A DNA stretch of 32,740 bases from Acidimicrobiaceae bacterium (GCA_947488685.1 CANLAH010000008.1:1-32740), one strand, 5' to 3'. Shown: positions 1 to 9,211, counted from the first letter of the stretch. Made by a program: numbers and translations. Notes: generated by a model not told the origin, from the letters alone.

Positions 1-98
1 GACGTTCTGTCTCCGAGAACCGCTGCCACCGAGACGGCACCTGCAATTATCACGACGACCACAGCAAGGCTGACATTTGTTTTTCGTGCTGCACTCAT
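1..98 (-). CDS. N-terminus of an exported or membrane-anchored protein (partial)
   Basis: The first 32 codons of a minus-strand gene that runs off the left edge. It reads MSAARKTNVSLAVVVVIIAG and continues with a hydrophobic alanine/valine stretch. That is a short basic N-terminus followed by one membrane helix or an uncleaved signal peptide. The start is supported by a TACGAT hexamer exactly 7 bases upstream, the same arrangement seen before many genes in this window. A competing ATG 25 bases further upstream, in another frame behind AGGAG, gives an unlikely cysteine-rich peptide. Nothing can be said about function. Confidence 0.55.
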   Translation of the reverse strand, partial: MSAARKTNVSLAVVVVIIAGAVSVAAVLGDRT

Positions 99-105
99 TG
101 TTGTA

Positions 106-111
106 ATCGTA
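106..111 (-). promoter_or_regulatory. -10 element, leaderless start of the partial left-edge gene
   Basis: TACGAT on the minus strand, 7 bases before the ATG at 98. No Shine-Dalgarno sequence lies close to that ATG. The spacing predicts transcription starting at or within a base or two of the start codon. Confidence 0.45.
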
Positions 112-137
112 GTTTGTCGACATCTCCTGGAGACGTC

Positions 138-1874
138 TTAGTGAGTTTTGCCACGCAATAACGCGCCAGGTAACTCGCCAGTGAACTCATCGTGATCGAC
201 AGTCTGTACGCCATTGACAAATGTTCCGACGTATCCCTTGCCGTGCTGAATCAAACGTCGTGAATCGGCGGGGAAGTCGTAGGCCATTCGTGGCAAGTCA
301 AAGGAAAGTTCTTCGAAGTTGATGAGGTTGAAGTCTGCACGCATTCCTTCAGCGATGAGACCACGATCACGCAGGCCAAAAAGTTGCGCGGTGTCGAGGG
401 TTTGGCGCTTGACGATGTGTTCAAGAGCAAGACGCGGACCACGCTGGCGATCACGAACCCAGTGTGTGAGCATAAATGTTGGTGTGCCGCCGTCGCAGAT
501 GGCGCCACAATGTGCGCCGGCATCTGAAAGACCCATTCGGGTGTGGGGATGCATTGTGAGATCGTGAGTCATTGAGAGGTCGCCGTAGGCGTAGTTGAAA
601 AAAGGCATGTAGATCATGCCGGTGCCGTTGTTGGATGTCAGTTGATCAAGAATTATTTCCATTGCAGGAATACGACGCTTCAGGGCAAGGGCATCGATGC
701 TCGCATCGCGAGGCGGCTCATAATCAATATTGGCGCTCGTAATGGGGAACATCTTGTGTAGGCGCTTGAGAACCATTGTGTCAAAAAATCCTGCATCATT
801 TGGGATTTCAGTGATGATGCGCTCGCGGCGAGTGGGGTCGCGCAGTGCTTTGAGTCGTTCTGAGATGGGCAAGTGAGAAACTTCTGTGTAGGCGGGATGA
901 AAGAGCAGCGGGTGCAGAGTTCCTTCTAAGCACATCAGGATTCCGATACTGCGGCCAGCGACTTGGCAAACGATGTTCAAGTTGTCATCGTGGGCGGTGT
1001 CAAGAAGCGTGAGAACGTCTCTCCAGATGTCTGGCTTTTCATCTGCCTGATTGAGGTTGACGCTGATAGTGACATCGGGTGAGCGTCGAGAAAGTTCGCG
1101 CATCCAAGGCCATTCGTCCGAAGCGAGTCGGATGTGCTCTGGTGCAAATTGAAAAACACCGCCACCGGCTCGTTGGACTGCGTCGCCGATAGCAAAAAGT
1201 TCGTTTTGCTCGGCATGTGTGCCGGGAACGAGTTCACCGGATTTACTGCGATGGATCGGTGTACGCGAAGTGCTAAAGCCAAGTGCACCTGCGCGGATTG
1301 ATTCTTCAACATGGGCTGCCATGGCTTCAATGTCTGCGTCAGTTGCAGATTCATTTGCAGCACCACGTTCACCCATAACAAATGCTCGTAGCGCACCATG
1401 ACCAATTTGTGTGCCGAGGTCCATTACGCGCGGTGTGCGCTCAAGTGCGTCAAGGTACTGAGGGAAAGTTTCCCAGTTCCATGCAATGCCCTGAGTCATT
1501 GCCGCACCAGGAATATCTTCAACGCCTTCCATGAGTTCAATGAGCCATTCGTGGCGGTCTTCATGAGCAGGTGCAAACCCGACGCCGCAATTTCCCATCA
1601 CGGCAGTTGTGACTCCGTGCCAACTACTTGGCGTCAGCCACGGATCCCACGTGGCCTGCGCGTCGTAATGCGTATGAACATCTACCCAACCAGGCGTGAG
1701 CAATAAACCTTCAGCGTCAATGACGCGGTGTGCGTGTGCAGTGGGTGCTTTACCTGCAGGTGAAATTTGGCGAATGATGCCGTCTTCAAACGTGACATCA
1801 GCAGTAGTTTGTGGCGAGCCACTACCGTCAACTAGCTGTGCGTTACGAATAACAGTGCGTTTGTTGTCAGCCAT
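138..1874 (-). CDS. N-acyl-D-amino-acid deacylase family amidohydrolase
   Basis: A 578-residue metal-dependent hydrolase of the amidohydrolase-3 / D-aminoacylase family. The N-terminal beta-sandwich (residues about 1-60) leads into the first metal motif, GWVDVHTHYDAQATWD, followed by GNCGVGFAP. Both are hallmarks of N-acyl-D-amino-acid deacylases and related dihydroorotase-like enzymes. A late SDAGAHCG segment fits the C-terminal metal/catalytic aspartate region. Length is normal for the family (480-580). Family members remove an acyl group from N-acyl-D-amino acids or hydrolyse related amides in the cytoplasm; the true substrate cannot be read from sequence. It lies 21 bases downstream of the HisN-like gene but has its own TAGCGT promoter element, 8 bases before the ATG. 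It may therefore be read both from the dxs-hisN transcript and independently. Confidence 0.85.
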   Translation of the reverse strand: MADNKRTVIRNAQLVDGSGSPQTTADVTFEDGIIRQISPAGKAPTAHAHRVIDAEGLLLTPGWVDVHTHYDAQATWDPWLTPSSWHGVTTAVMGNCGVGFAPAHEDRHEWLIELMEGVEDIPGAAMTQGIAWNWETFPQYLDALERTPRVMDLGTQIGHGALRAFVMGERGAANESATDADIEAMAAHVEESIRAGALGFSTSRTPIHRSKSGELVPGTHAEQNELFAIGDAVQRAGGGVFQFAPEHIRLASDEWPWMRELSRRSPDVTISVNLNQADEKPDIWRDVLTLLDTAHDDNLNIVCQVAGRSIGILMCLEGTLHPLLFHPAYTEVSHLPISERLKALRDPTRRERIITEIPNDAGFFDTMVLKRLHKMFPITSANIDYEPPRDASIDALALKRRIPAMEIILDQLTSNNGTGMIYMPFFNYAYGDLSMTHDLTMHPHTRMGLSDAGAHCGAICDGGTPTFMLTHWVRDRQRGPRLALEHIVKRQTLDTAQLFGLRDRGLIAEGMRADFNLINFEELSFDLPRMAYDFPADSRRLIQHGKGYVGTFVNGVQTVDHDEFTGELPGALLRGKTH

Positions 1875-1882
1875 GTGGTGCC

Positions 1883-1888
1883 ACGCTA
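1883..1888 (-). promoter_or_regulatory. -10 element of the amidohydrolase gene
   Basis: TAGCGT on the minus strand, 8 bases before the ATG at 1874, just past the stop codon of the preceding gene. There is no Shine-Dalgarno sequence, so the transcript is probably leaderless. Confidence 0.5.
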
Positions 1889-1895
1889 GCCGTGT

Positions 1896-2672
1896 CTATG
1901 CGTTGAGAATAGAAATAACGGCACTATGCAGGGTGCCATTTGAGCTGACAGCGCTGTTGGCTCGCCAGTTTTGGATACCAGTTCGATCAGTGAGAGTGCC
2001 TCCGGCTGCATGAACGATGGGGATGAGCGCGGCAATGTCGTATGGCTCGAGGCCAATTGCGTCAACAGCAAGGTCAATGCTGCCATCGGCGACGAGCATG
2101 TGTTGCCAGAAATCTCCAAAGCCACGCTCTCGTTTAAGTTGCTGTTGCAGGCGGTGAATATTTTGTGATTTGCCAGCAGTATTCCAGGCAGAGTTGGGAG
2201 TCAGGCTGCCATGTGCATCAAGCAAGTTGTCGGTGGTGCTGACATGAATTGGTTGACCATTGCGAAATGCACCAAGGTCGGTGCCGCCCCACCATCGAGC
2301 GTGTAAAGCAGGCGCAGAAACGACGCCGAGAACTGGGCCAAGATCGGCGTGCACGAGTGCGATAAGAGTTGCAAAGACTGGGACTCCACGAACAAAGTTA
2401 CTAGTGCCATCGATCGGGTCGATGACCCATGTCCATTCTGACTTGCCACCAGTTCCGTGTTCTTCGCCGTACCACGCATGTTGGGGGCGTGACTGCTTGA
2501 TCGCATTAACGATTGCAGTCTCGGTATTGCGATCAACTTCGGTGACTTCGGTGAGATTTTCTTTGAGGTCGACATTGAAAGTGCGATGTGTAAAGTGCGG
2601 CAGGGTAATGGCATCTGCAAGGTCGGCAAGACCAAGTGCAAAGTTCAGTTCAGATGAGAGGTCGTTGCTCAT
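1896..2672 (-). CDS. Inositol-monophosphatase-family phosphatase, HisN-like
   Basis: 258 residues with the full set of Mg-dependent phosphatase motifs of the inositol monophosphatase superfamily: YGEEHG (metal-binding Glu), WVIDPIDGTSNFVRG (the DPIDGT metal/phosphate signature) and the late EPYDIAALIPIVHAAGG. The length and the EPYDIAAL context resemble actinobacterial histidinol-phosphate phosphatases (HisN). These catalyse the penultimate step of histidine synthesis, but a general inositol-1-phosphatase role is not excluded. Its ATG overlaps the dxs stop by one base (TAATG), so it is translationally coupled to dxs. No other histidine gene is visible here. Confidence 0.8.
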   Translation of the reverse strand: MSNDLSSELNFALGLADLADAITLPHFTHRTFNVDLKENLTEVTEVDRNTETAIVNAIKQSRPQHAWYGEEHGTGGKSEWTWVIDPIDGTSNFVRGVPVFATLIALVHADLGPVLGVVSAPALHARWWGGTDLGAFRNGQPIHVSTTDNLLDAHGSLTPNSAWNTAGKSQNIHRLQQQLKRERGFGDFWQHMLVADGSIDLAVDAIGLEPYDIAALIPIVHAAGGTLTDRTGIQNWRANSAVSSNGTLHSAVISILNA

Positions 2673-4624
2673 TATGAGTTCTTTAGGAGTTGTTGTGCAG
2701 TCTTGACGATGCCATCTGCATCAAGACCGAGTCGAGCAAGGATGACAGCAGGTTTTGCTTGGGGAATAAACTGCGTGGGAAGCCCGAGCACAGAGACGCT
2801 GGCGTTGGTATGTAGCAACGTAATGGCGTCGGCCATAGCAATACCGATGCCACCATCACGGATGCCGTCTTCAATCGTGATGACATGTGCATGCGTGGAC
2901 GCATTCGCAATCATGGCGGGGTCAAGTGGTGCGCACGAACGGACATCCCAGACCGTTGCATTGATGTTGTTGTCGGCGAGTTGTTGGGCAGCAAGAAGTG
3001 CGGCACCCACCATTTTGCCAACTGCGAGAATGCATAATGAGCCGTCACCATTGCGCAATGTGCGGGCAAGAAGTCCAGAGCCAACATCGTGTTCATCAAC
3101 TTGACGTGCCGCACCTTTTGGATAACGGATAACAACTGGTCCGTCGTTGGCAAGAGTCATTGCATCGTGAAACATTTGCTGAAGTTCTTGCACACTTGAT
3201 GGCGCCAATACGCGCATCCCCGGAACCTTTGAGAGTAGGGCCATGTCGTAAACACCGTGGTGGCTTGGACCATCGTCACCTGTGATGCCGGCGCGATCAA
3301 GACAAAACACGACAGGTAAGCGATGCATCGCAACGTCGTAGACCACTTGATCCCAAGCGCGCGACAAAAAAGTGGAGTACAAAGCAACAACAGGACGAAG
3401 TCCGCCCATCGCCATGCCTGCTGCCATGGTGACTGCGTGTTGTTCGGCGATCCCAACATCAATAAAACGTTGGGGGAATCGATCTTGAAAATTCAACAAC
3501 CCAGTGGGTCCTGGCATTGCAGCAGTGATGGCAACGATTCGCGAGTCGTTCTCTGCTGCTTTGACAATGGCGTCGGAAAACGCCTGGGTGTATCCGGTAA
3601 CAACACTTTTATTGGGACCCGTGACAGGATCAAAAATAGGTGCGTCATGCAGATTTTTTTCGTCGTCGTCTTCGGCTGGTGGATAACCGCGACCTTTTTG
3701 AGTGAGCACATGAACGACAATCGGACCTTCATCTGAACGTTGCTGGGCAGCAAGCAGCGCAATTTCTAATGCAGCAACATCGTGACCATCGATCGGCCCG
3801 ATATATCGAACTCCGAGCGCTTCGAAAAATGATGGTGGCTGCAAGAATTCGCGCACTGCTGCCTTGAAAGCCTCCATGCCTTGTTCGGCTTGTTTTCCGA
3901 CCATAGGGAGTTCGCGCAAGAAGCTTTCAATTTTGCGCTGACGACGCACATAGACGGGATTGAGACGGATGTTCGTGAGTTTGCGTGACAACTTCTTTGT
4001 AACGCGGTCGGGCAAACGTAGCGTTTGACCAGTGGCGTCGGCTTCCTCGATTATGCCAACAGATGTCAGGTTAGAAATTGTTGGTGCGTAACTACGACCA
4101 TTGTCGTTGAGCACGATGATCACTCGACGCCCGCTGTGACCCAAGTTGTTGAGGGCTTCGTAGGCCATGCCACCTGTCATAGAACCATCGCCGATAACGG
4201 CAACGATGTGGCGATGAGTGCTTGTGCCAGCGTCGCGAGCAACTGCGAGACCGTGCGCGTAACTCAAAACAGTGGAGGCATGACTGTTCTCAATAAAGTC
4301 ATGCTTGCTTTCTTCACGACTGGGGTATCCAGATAAGCCGCCGCCTTGGCGTAGTTCGCTGAACGACCCGCGTCGTCCGGTGACAATTTTATGAATGTAG
4401 GCCTGATGACCTGTGTCCCACAAGATCGCATCGGTCGGACTCTCAAAGATGCGGTGCAGTGCAAGAGTGAGTTCAACAGCACCCAGATTGCTGCCGAGGT
4501 GGCCGCCGGTTTCGCTCACGGCAAGCACGATGAAGTCACGAATTTCTTCAGCAAGTTGTTCGATATCAGGGAGCGATAATCCGCGCAAGTCTGCGGGCTC
4601 AGCGATGTTGTCAAGTAATGCCAT
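2672..4624 (-). CDS. dxs: 1-deoxy-D-xylulose-5-phosphate synthase
   Basis: 650 residues, normal for the family. The enzyme condenses pyruvate and glyceraldehyde-3-phosphate with thiamine diphosphate, the first step of the MEP isoprenoid pathway in the cytoplasm. Visible are the early GGHLGSNLGAVELT segment, the WDTGHQAY histidine near residue 73, the thiamine-binding GDGSMTGGMAYEALNN motif from residue 145 with its downstream Asn, the C-terminal-half pyrimidine-domain segment IDVGIAEQHAVTMAAGMA, and DRAGITGDDGPSHHG. A TAGCCT hexamer 10 bases before the ATG and the lack of a Shine-Dalgarno sequence point to a nearly leaderless transcript. The downstream hisN-like gene is coupled to it. Isoprenoid supply links loosely to uppP and galU in the same window. 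Confidence 0.96.
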   Translation of the reverse strand: MALLDNIAEPADLRGLSLPDIEQLAEEIRDFIVLAVSETGGHLGSNLGAVELTLALHRIFESPTDAILWDTGHQAYIHKIVTGRRGSFSELRQGGGLSGYPSREESKHDFIENSHASTVLSYAHGLAVARDAGTSTHRHIVAVIGDGSMTGGMAYEALNNLGHSGRRVIIVLNDNGRSYAPTISNLTSVGIIEEADATGQTLRLPDRVTKKLSRKLTNIRLNPVYVRRQRKIESFLRELPMVGKQAEQGMEAFKAAVREFLQPPSFFEALGVRYIGPIDGHDVAALEIALLAAQQRSDEGPIVVHVLTQKGRGYPPAEDDDEKNLHDAPIFDPVTGPNKSVVTGYTQAFSDAIVKAAENDSRIVAITAAMPGPTGLLNFQDRFPQRFIDVGIAEQHAVTMAAGMAMGGLRPVVALYSTFLSRAWDQVVYDVAMHRLPVVFCLDRAGITGDDGPSHHGVYDMALLSKVPGMRVLAPSSVQELQQMFHDAMTLANDGPVVIRYPKGAARQVDEHDVGSGLLARTLRNGDGSLCILAVGKMVGAALLAAQQLADNNINATVWDVRSCAPLDPAMIANASTHAHVITIEDGIRDGGIGIAMADAITLLHTNASVSVLGLPTQFIPQAKPAVILARLGLDADGIVKTAQQLLKNS

Positions 4625-4634
4625 GAAGAACTAA

Positions 4635-4640
4635 AGGCTA
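4635..4640 (-). promoter_or_regulatory. -10 element of dxs
   Basis: TAGCCT on the minus strand, 10 bases before the ATG at 4624. This would give a 5' leader of only a few bases. It has the same sequence class as the other promoters in the window. Confidence 0.4.
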
Positions 4641-4651
4641 TCGTTGGTCAC

Positions 4652-5542
4652 CTAGCCCGAGGGATGGCGTTGTTGAATCTCGGCAAATAGAGCATCAAGG
4701 CGGCGCTGGTTCCAGTAGTGCAGGCGAGCACCCAGGGCAAATCCGAGCCCTAAGACGACGAGACCTCCGACACCGTCTATCCAATAATGATTTCCGGTGA
4801 CGACAATGCAGAGCAGAGTGAGCGCTGGGTATAACAGCACAGCGATACGCAGCCAACGTCGCCGAGCGAGTGGCCAGATGCCAAAGGCACACCAGCTGGC
4901 CCACCCAATGTGCAGGCTCGGCATGGCCGCATATTGGTTGGATAGTTTCGCAGCGCCACCAGAGTCAAAACTCCATGGCCCTCCGAATTCTTTGAGTGTG
5001 TCGGAGAAACCAAAATTGTTGGCATCGTTGTAGGTGCGAAGATCTGTTGGGATGCATTGTCCACCGTGGCCGACGCCATTTAATGGACACGGTGCGTCAA
5101 GTAATCGGGGCGGCATGAGCGGAAACAGCGCAAATCCGATGAGGGCTAGGACCGTTGTGAATACAAGAGCATTGCGAAAAAGCGGGAACACATCTTTTCG
5201 TCGACGATAAAGAACAATGAAGACACCAATAGTGACCGCGAAGTGAGCGGTTCCGTAATAGGTATTAAGAAATTGAATTAATAGGCGATAGGGCAAGAAC
5301 CATTGTTGAACTGACTCTTCATGGAACAAGCCGATGACGCGCTCAAGGCGAATAATTTTCATCGCGTTATTAAAAGCATGCACTGGGATGTCTGAGCCGT
5401 TGACGTAGGCGGATCCAAACATATTTCGAGTCGCCGTGTAGACGCCATAGATCGACAGGATGAGGACGACTTCTTTCCACCACTTTGTGATGTGCTGGCG
5501 TGATTGGGTGTTGCCGGACCCAAGAGAAGAATTCATAGTCAC
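4652..5542 (-). CDS. PAP2-superfamily integral membrane phosphatase / inositolphosphotransferase-like
   Basis: A 296-residue polytopic membrane protein. After a short cytoplasmic N-terminus it has about six hydrophobic helices. The catalytic segments of the Aur1/PAP2 branch are present: PLMPPRLLD, then AMPSLHIGWASW (the PSxH phosphatase motif) and GNHYWIDGVGG (the HxxxD motif that closes the active site). Family members move or remove phosphate groups on lipids such as diacylglycerol pyrophosphate, or transfer inositol phosphate; the substrate here is unknown. Two starts are possible: GTG at 5542, 5 bases after a TAAAGT hexamer, or ATG at 5536, 11 bases after it. The gene is divergent from tldD with a 62-base spacer, and its stop lies 27 bases upstream of the dxs start on the same strand. 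Confidence 0.8.
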   Translation of the reverse strand: MTMNSSLGSGNTQSRQHITKWWKEVVLILSIYGVYTATRNMFGSAYVNGSDIPVHAFNNAMKIIRLERVIGLFHEESVQQWFLPYRLLIQFLNTYYGTAHFAVTIGVFIVLYRRRKDVFPLFRNALVFTTVLALIGFALFPLMPPRLLDAPCPLNGVGHGGQCIPTDLRTYNDANNFGFSDTLKEFGGPWSFDSGGAAKLSNQYAAMPSLHIGWASWCAFGIWPLARRRWLRIAVLLYPALTLLCIVVTGNHYWIDGVGGLVVLGLGFALGARLHYWNQRRLDALFAEIQQRHPSG

Positions 5543-5591
5543 CCGTCACTTTAGAAGGTTCCACGTGTGGGGCTGTTGCCATTGGCATTAG

Positions 5592-5597
5592 TAGGCT
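5592..5597 (+). promoter_or_regulatory. -10 element of tldD
   Basis: TAGGCT, 7 bases before GTG at 5605. This spacing favours the GTG over the in-frame ATG at 5611. A small inverted repeat TGCCA-T-TGGCA (5577-5587) sits just upstream and could be an operator. Confidence 0.5.
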
Positions 5598-5604
5598 GAT
5601 TGTC

Positions 5605-7020
5605 GTGACCATGACCGATCTTTCTCATGAAATAGACGCATCCGTTCTTGCCAGAGCGCTTATTGCAGGGCGTGCTACTGGCGCTGACTTTGCAGAAATC
5701 TATATAGAGGACAAGCGGTCCACATCGGCAGGTCTAGATGACGGCAAGGTTGAACAGGTCACGAGTGGTCGAGATCGTGGCGCGGGCATTCGCGTGATTG
5801 CTGGCGACACGACCGGCTTTGCGCATACCGCAGATTTATCGGAGTCGGGTTTATTGGCTGCAGCGTCCGCTGCCGCCGCCGCCGCTTCACAGGGTGGCGG
5901 AGGTGTGAACACAGTCGCCTTTGGTCCGATGACGCGACAAAGTGTCAACAGTGTGCGAATTGTGCCAAGCAGTGTTGCTAAAAGTCGCAAAGTTGAGTTG
6001 TTGATGCAAGCTAATGATGCAGCGCGCTCAATCGACGGAGCCATTGTGCAGGTGTCCGCCGGTTACGCCGACAGCATGAAGCGCATCTTGGTTGCAAATA
6101 GTGACGGAGTGTTTGCAACTGACGAGCAAGTGCGAACGATTTTTAGAATCAGTGCCGTTGCCAATGGCGACTCCGGAATGCAAACCGGATATGAATCACT
6201 CGGACACACAATGGGTTTTGAAATGTTTGATGACAATGATGTCGCAGAACTTGCAATTCGTGCTGCGCGACAAGCCATCGTCAAACTGCGCGCGCGGCCA
6301 GCACCGTCTGGTGCTGTGCCAGTCGTAATCAAGTGTGGTTCAGGAGGCGTGTTGTTTCATGAAGCGTGTGGACATGGTCTTGAAGCAGATCTTGTAGCCA
6401 AGGGAGCCAGCGTCTACAAAGATCGTCGCGGCGAGTTGGTGGCGTCACCGCTTGTCACATTGGTCGATGACGGAACCATGACTGCAGAATGGGGTGCAAT
6501 CGGAATCGATGATGAAGGTCATGTCAGCAAACGCAATGTCTTGATCGAAAATGGGGTGTTGACAGAATACATGTGGGACTACATTCGGGCCCGCAATGAG
6601 AATCGACCACAAACCGGAAACGGTCGTCGCCAGTCGTACTCACATCTTCCGATGGTGCGCATGACGAATACTTTTGTGCTTAACGGAACCCAAGATCCAG
6701 AAGACATTATTAAGAACACTCCGAGCGGTGTGTATGTCGCCAAGCTTGGCGGCGGAAGTGTTGACACTGCGAGCGGAGATTTTGTGTTTGGAATGACCGA
6801 GGCATATCTCATTGAGAACGGAGAAATCACTGAGCCATTGCGCGAAGGAAACCTCATCGGCAACGGACCCCAAGTGCTGCAAGACATTGATTTGTTGGGT
6901 AACGACTTTGCAATGGGTGGCCCCGGAACCTGCGGTAAAGACGGCCAAGGGGTGCCAGTGGGTGACGGTCAGCCAACTCTGCGAGTGAAGTCCTTGACGA
7001 TTGGTGGCACTGCAGCATGA
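5605..7020 (+). CDS. tldD: TldD family metalloprotease subunit
   Basis: 471 residues. TldD is the metal-carrying, catalytic half of the TldD/TldE heterodimer. In enterobacteria the complex trims leader peptides of modified microcins and degrades the unfolded antitoxin CcdA. The zinc-binding HExxxH motif is visible as FHEACGHGLEAD near residue 252. The C-terminal part carries GTCGKDGQGVPVGDGQP, typical of the family's metal-binding end region. The start is the GTG that follows a TAGGCT promoter element by 7 bases. The stop overlaps the start of tldE as ATGA, so the two subunits are translationally coupled. No peptide substrate gene is evident nearby. Confidence 0.93.
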   Translation: MTMTDLSHEIDASVLARALIAGRATGADFAEIYIEDKRSTSAGLDDGKVEQVTSGRDRGAGIRVIAGDTTGFAHTADLSESGLLAAASAAAAAASQGGGGVNTVAFGPMTRQSVNSVRIVPSSVAKSRKVELLMQANDAARSIDGAIVQVSAGYADSMKRILVANSDGVFATDEQVRTIFRISAVANGDSGMQTGYESLGHTMGFEMFDDNDVAELAIRAARQAIVKLRARPAPSGAVPVVIKCGSGGVLFHEACGHGLEADLVAKGASVYKDRRGELVASPLVTLVDDGTMTAEWGAIGIDDEGHVSKRNVLIENGVLTEYMWDYIRARNENRPQTGNGRRQSYSHLPMVRMTNTFVLNGTQDPEDIIKNTPSGVYVAKLGGGSVDTASGDFVFGMTEAYLIENGEITEPLREGNLIGNGPQVLQDIDLLGNDFAMGGPGTCGKDGQGVPVGDGQPTLRVKSLTIGGTAA

Positions 7021-8369
7021 GCGGATCTTCGCTTGACAGCGAACTGCAACTCGTTGCTGATCGAATTGTTGCACAAGCCAAAAAAGGTGAGCAGATTGAG
7101 GCCTATGTGTCTCGTGGTCAAGAAACAGAAGTCCGCGTCTATGAAGGCAACGTTGAGCATTTTGTTTCTGCACAGAGCCAGGGAATCAATGTTCGCGTCA
7201 TCAGCAATGGCCGAACCGGAACGTCGTATGCCGGAACACTTGACGAGTCGGCATTGGCAGAAGTACTGGCCGAGGCGCGCGAAAACGCAGAACTCGGATC
7301 TGTCGATGAGTGGGCAGGGTTGGCAGAGCCTGATGGTGTTGCAGTTGTCGAACAAGAGTTGTGGAACGAAAAACTTGAGTCATATCCGACGGCGCGCAAG
7401 ATAGAACTCACAAAAGAACTTGAGCGTTTGACATTGGGCATAGACCCTCGTGTGCGCATTGACTCTGCTGATTACAGCGATGCATCAATAGAGTCGGCGT
7501 TTGCTACGACCAAAGGAATTCGGGTCAGTGGTCGCGAGAACGGTTGCTACACATCTGTCAGCACGCTTGCCGATGACAACGGAGAAACGCAAACTGGTTG
7601 GGGTTTCGCAGTCGGTAAGTATCCGGATGAATTTGACCTAAACAAAGCGGCTCGTGATGGCGTCGAGCGGGCAACTCGTTTACTCGGGGCAGTGAAGCCT
7701 GCGACAAAGCGCACGACCGTTGTGCTGGATCCATTTGTGACAGCAAGTTTTTTGAGCATCATCGGCTCAACGCTTAATGGTGAAGCGGTGTCAAAGGGAA
7801 GAAGTATTTTTGCCAATCGATTAGGTGAGGCAGTGGCATCGCCAGTGTTCACGCTGATCGATGATCCCACCGATTCGCGCGCCTATAGCGCCACTGACAT
7901 TGACGGAGAAGGTTTGGCTGCTCGACGCAACGTGTTGATGCAAGATGGCGTATTGCAGATGTTTATACATTCGTCGTACAGTGCTCGTCGCGCCCAGACA
8001 GTGAGCACTGGTAATGCAATTCGTGGTAGCGGAACCCCTGGCGTTGGATGTCTGGCATTACAGGTTGGACTAGGTACAAAGTCTCAGCAAGAACTGATCG
8101 CTGATATAGATGATGGCGTGTTGATTCAGAGCGTGCAAGGAATCCATAGTGGTGTAAACGCAATCTCGGGCGATTTTTCTACCGGCGCATCAGGTCTGAT
8201 GATTCGTAACGGCGCTACTGCAGAACCAGTGCGTGAGTTCACGATTGCTTCTACGTTGCAGCGGATGTTGTTGGACATTGTTGCCGTCGGTGCAGATATC
8301 GATTGGCTGCCGATGAGTTCTGTCGGAGTGAGTTTGGTGATTAATGACATCACAATGAGCGGGGTATAA
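7017..8369 (+). CDS. tldE: TldE/PmbA family metalloprotease subunit
   Basis: 450 residues of the same fold as TldD, but lacking the HExxxH motif, as expected for the non-catalytic partner TldE/PmbA. Family features are the N-terminal region with the GNVEHF segment, the central VVLDPFVTASFLSIIGSTLN segment, and the C-terminal GDFSTGASGLMIRNGA segment. It begins four bases before the tldD stop codon. The heterodimer forms an enclosed chamber that cleaves unfolded peptides. uppP starts only 4 bases after its stop, so the three genes probably form one transcript. Confidence 0.92.
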   Translation: MSGSSLDSELQLVADRIVAQAKKGEQIEAYVSRGQETEVRVYEGNVEHFVSAQSQGINVRVISNGRTGTSYAGTLDESALAEVLAEARENAELGSVDEWAGLAEPDGVAVVEQELWNEKLESYPTARKIELTKELERLTLGIDPRVRIDSADYSDASIESAFATTKGIRVSGRENGCYTSVSTLADDNGETQTGWGFAVGKYPDEFDLNKAARDGVERATRLLGAVKPATKRTTVVLDPFVTASFLSIIGSTLNGEAVSKGRSIFANRLGEAVASPVFTLIDDPTDSRAYSATDIDGEGLAARRNVLMQDGVLQMFIHSSYSARRAQTVSTGNAIRGSGTPGVGCLALQVGLGTKSQQELIADIDDGVLIQSVQGIHSGVNAISGDFSTGASGLMIRNGATAEPVREFTIASTLQRMLLDIVAVGADIDWLPMSSVGVSLVINDITMSGV

Positions 8370-8373
8370 CAAG

Positions 8374-9204
8374 TTGCCTCTCCTTCATGCCATTGTGCTG
8401 GGGATTGTTCAGGGACTGTCAGAGTTCTTGCCGATTTCTTCAAGTGGTCACCTCGTTCTGGTGCCGTGGCTTTTTGGCTGGAACGACTTTTCTGATGTCG
8501 CGGTAAAAAAAGCATTTGACGTGGCGTTGCACATGGGGACTCTGGTCGCAGTGGTCGGGTATTTTTGGCGTGATCTGTCGCGCTATGTCGGCGACGGAAC
8601 GCGCTATGTGCTGCGACGCAAACAAGACCCAACTGTGCATGGACGAATGGCGTGGATGTTTTTATTGGCCACAATTCCCGCAGCAGCAGTCGGGGCGTTG
8701 CTCGACACATGGATCGATGACACGCTTGGAAAGCCCTGGCTCATTGGTGTGTCTTTGATTGTCTTTGGGCTCCTGTTGGCGTGGGCTGACACGCTTGACG
8801 GCAATCGCCATGAAGACACGTTCACTCGACGTGATGCTTGGCGAGTCGGAATTGCTCAGGCATTAGCCCTGAATCCGGGGACATCGCGCTCAGGTATCAC
8901 AATGACAGCGGCGCGGACTGCTGGGTTTTCTCGCACTGCTGCTGCGCGAATCTCATTTGTCATGAGCGTGCCAGTGATTAGTGGTGCCGTGGTGTTCAAG
9001 CTTGCCAAGTTGACACAAGACGGTGTTCCTGATGGATTTATTACACCGATGATTGTGGGAGTAATTGCGGCGGCGGTGTCTGGTTGGTTAGCCATCGCAA
9101 CATTAATGAAAGTCGTGAGCACGCGCAGTCTGAAACCATTTGTTCTGTATCGAATAGCCGCAGGAATTGCCGTGCTATTGATCACCGCAAGTACCTGGCG
9201 ATAA
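8374..9204 (+). CDS. uppP: Undecaprenyl-diphosphate phosphatase
   Basis: 276 residues, normal length. UppP (BacA) is an integral membrane enzyme that dephosphorylates undecaprenyl diphosphate to recycle the lipid carrier of peptidoglycan synthesis. High expression gives bacitracin resistance. The two catalytic signatures are present: GLSEFLPISSSGHL at residues 14-27 (the Glu-rich motif) and NPGTSRSGITM near residue 168. About seven to eight hydrophobic helices are visible. The start is a TTG four bases after the tldE stop, so translation may depend on re-initiation. Confidence 0.95.
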   Translation: MPLLHAIVLGIVQGLSEFLPISSSGHLVLVPWLFGWNDFSDVAVKKAFDVALHMGTLVAVVGYFWRDLSRYVGDGTRYVLRRKQDPTVHGRMAWMFLLATIPAAAVGALLDTWIDDTLGKPWLIGVSLIVFGLLLAWADTLDGNRHEDTFTRRDAWRVGIAQALALNPGTSRSGITMTAARTAGFSRTAAARISFVMSVPVISGAVVFKLAKLTQDGVPDGFITPMIVGVIAAAVSGWLAIATLMKVVSTRSLKPFVLYRIAAGIAVLLITASTWR

Positions 9205-9211
9205 AGCTGAG

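Noticed and set aside
5577-5587. TGCCA-T-TGGCA inverted repeat as a regulator site between the PAP2 gene and tldD
   Set aside because: Arms of five bases are expected by chance in a sequence of this size. It is mentioned only in the tldD promoter entry.
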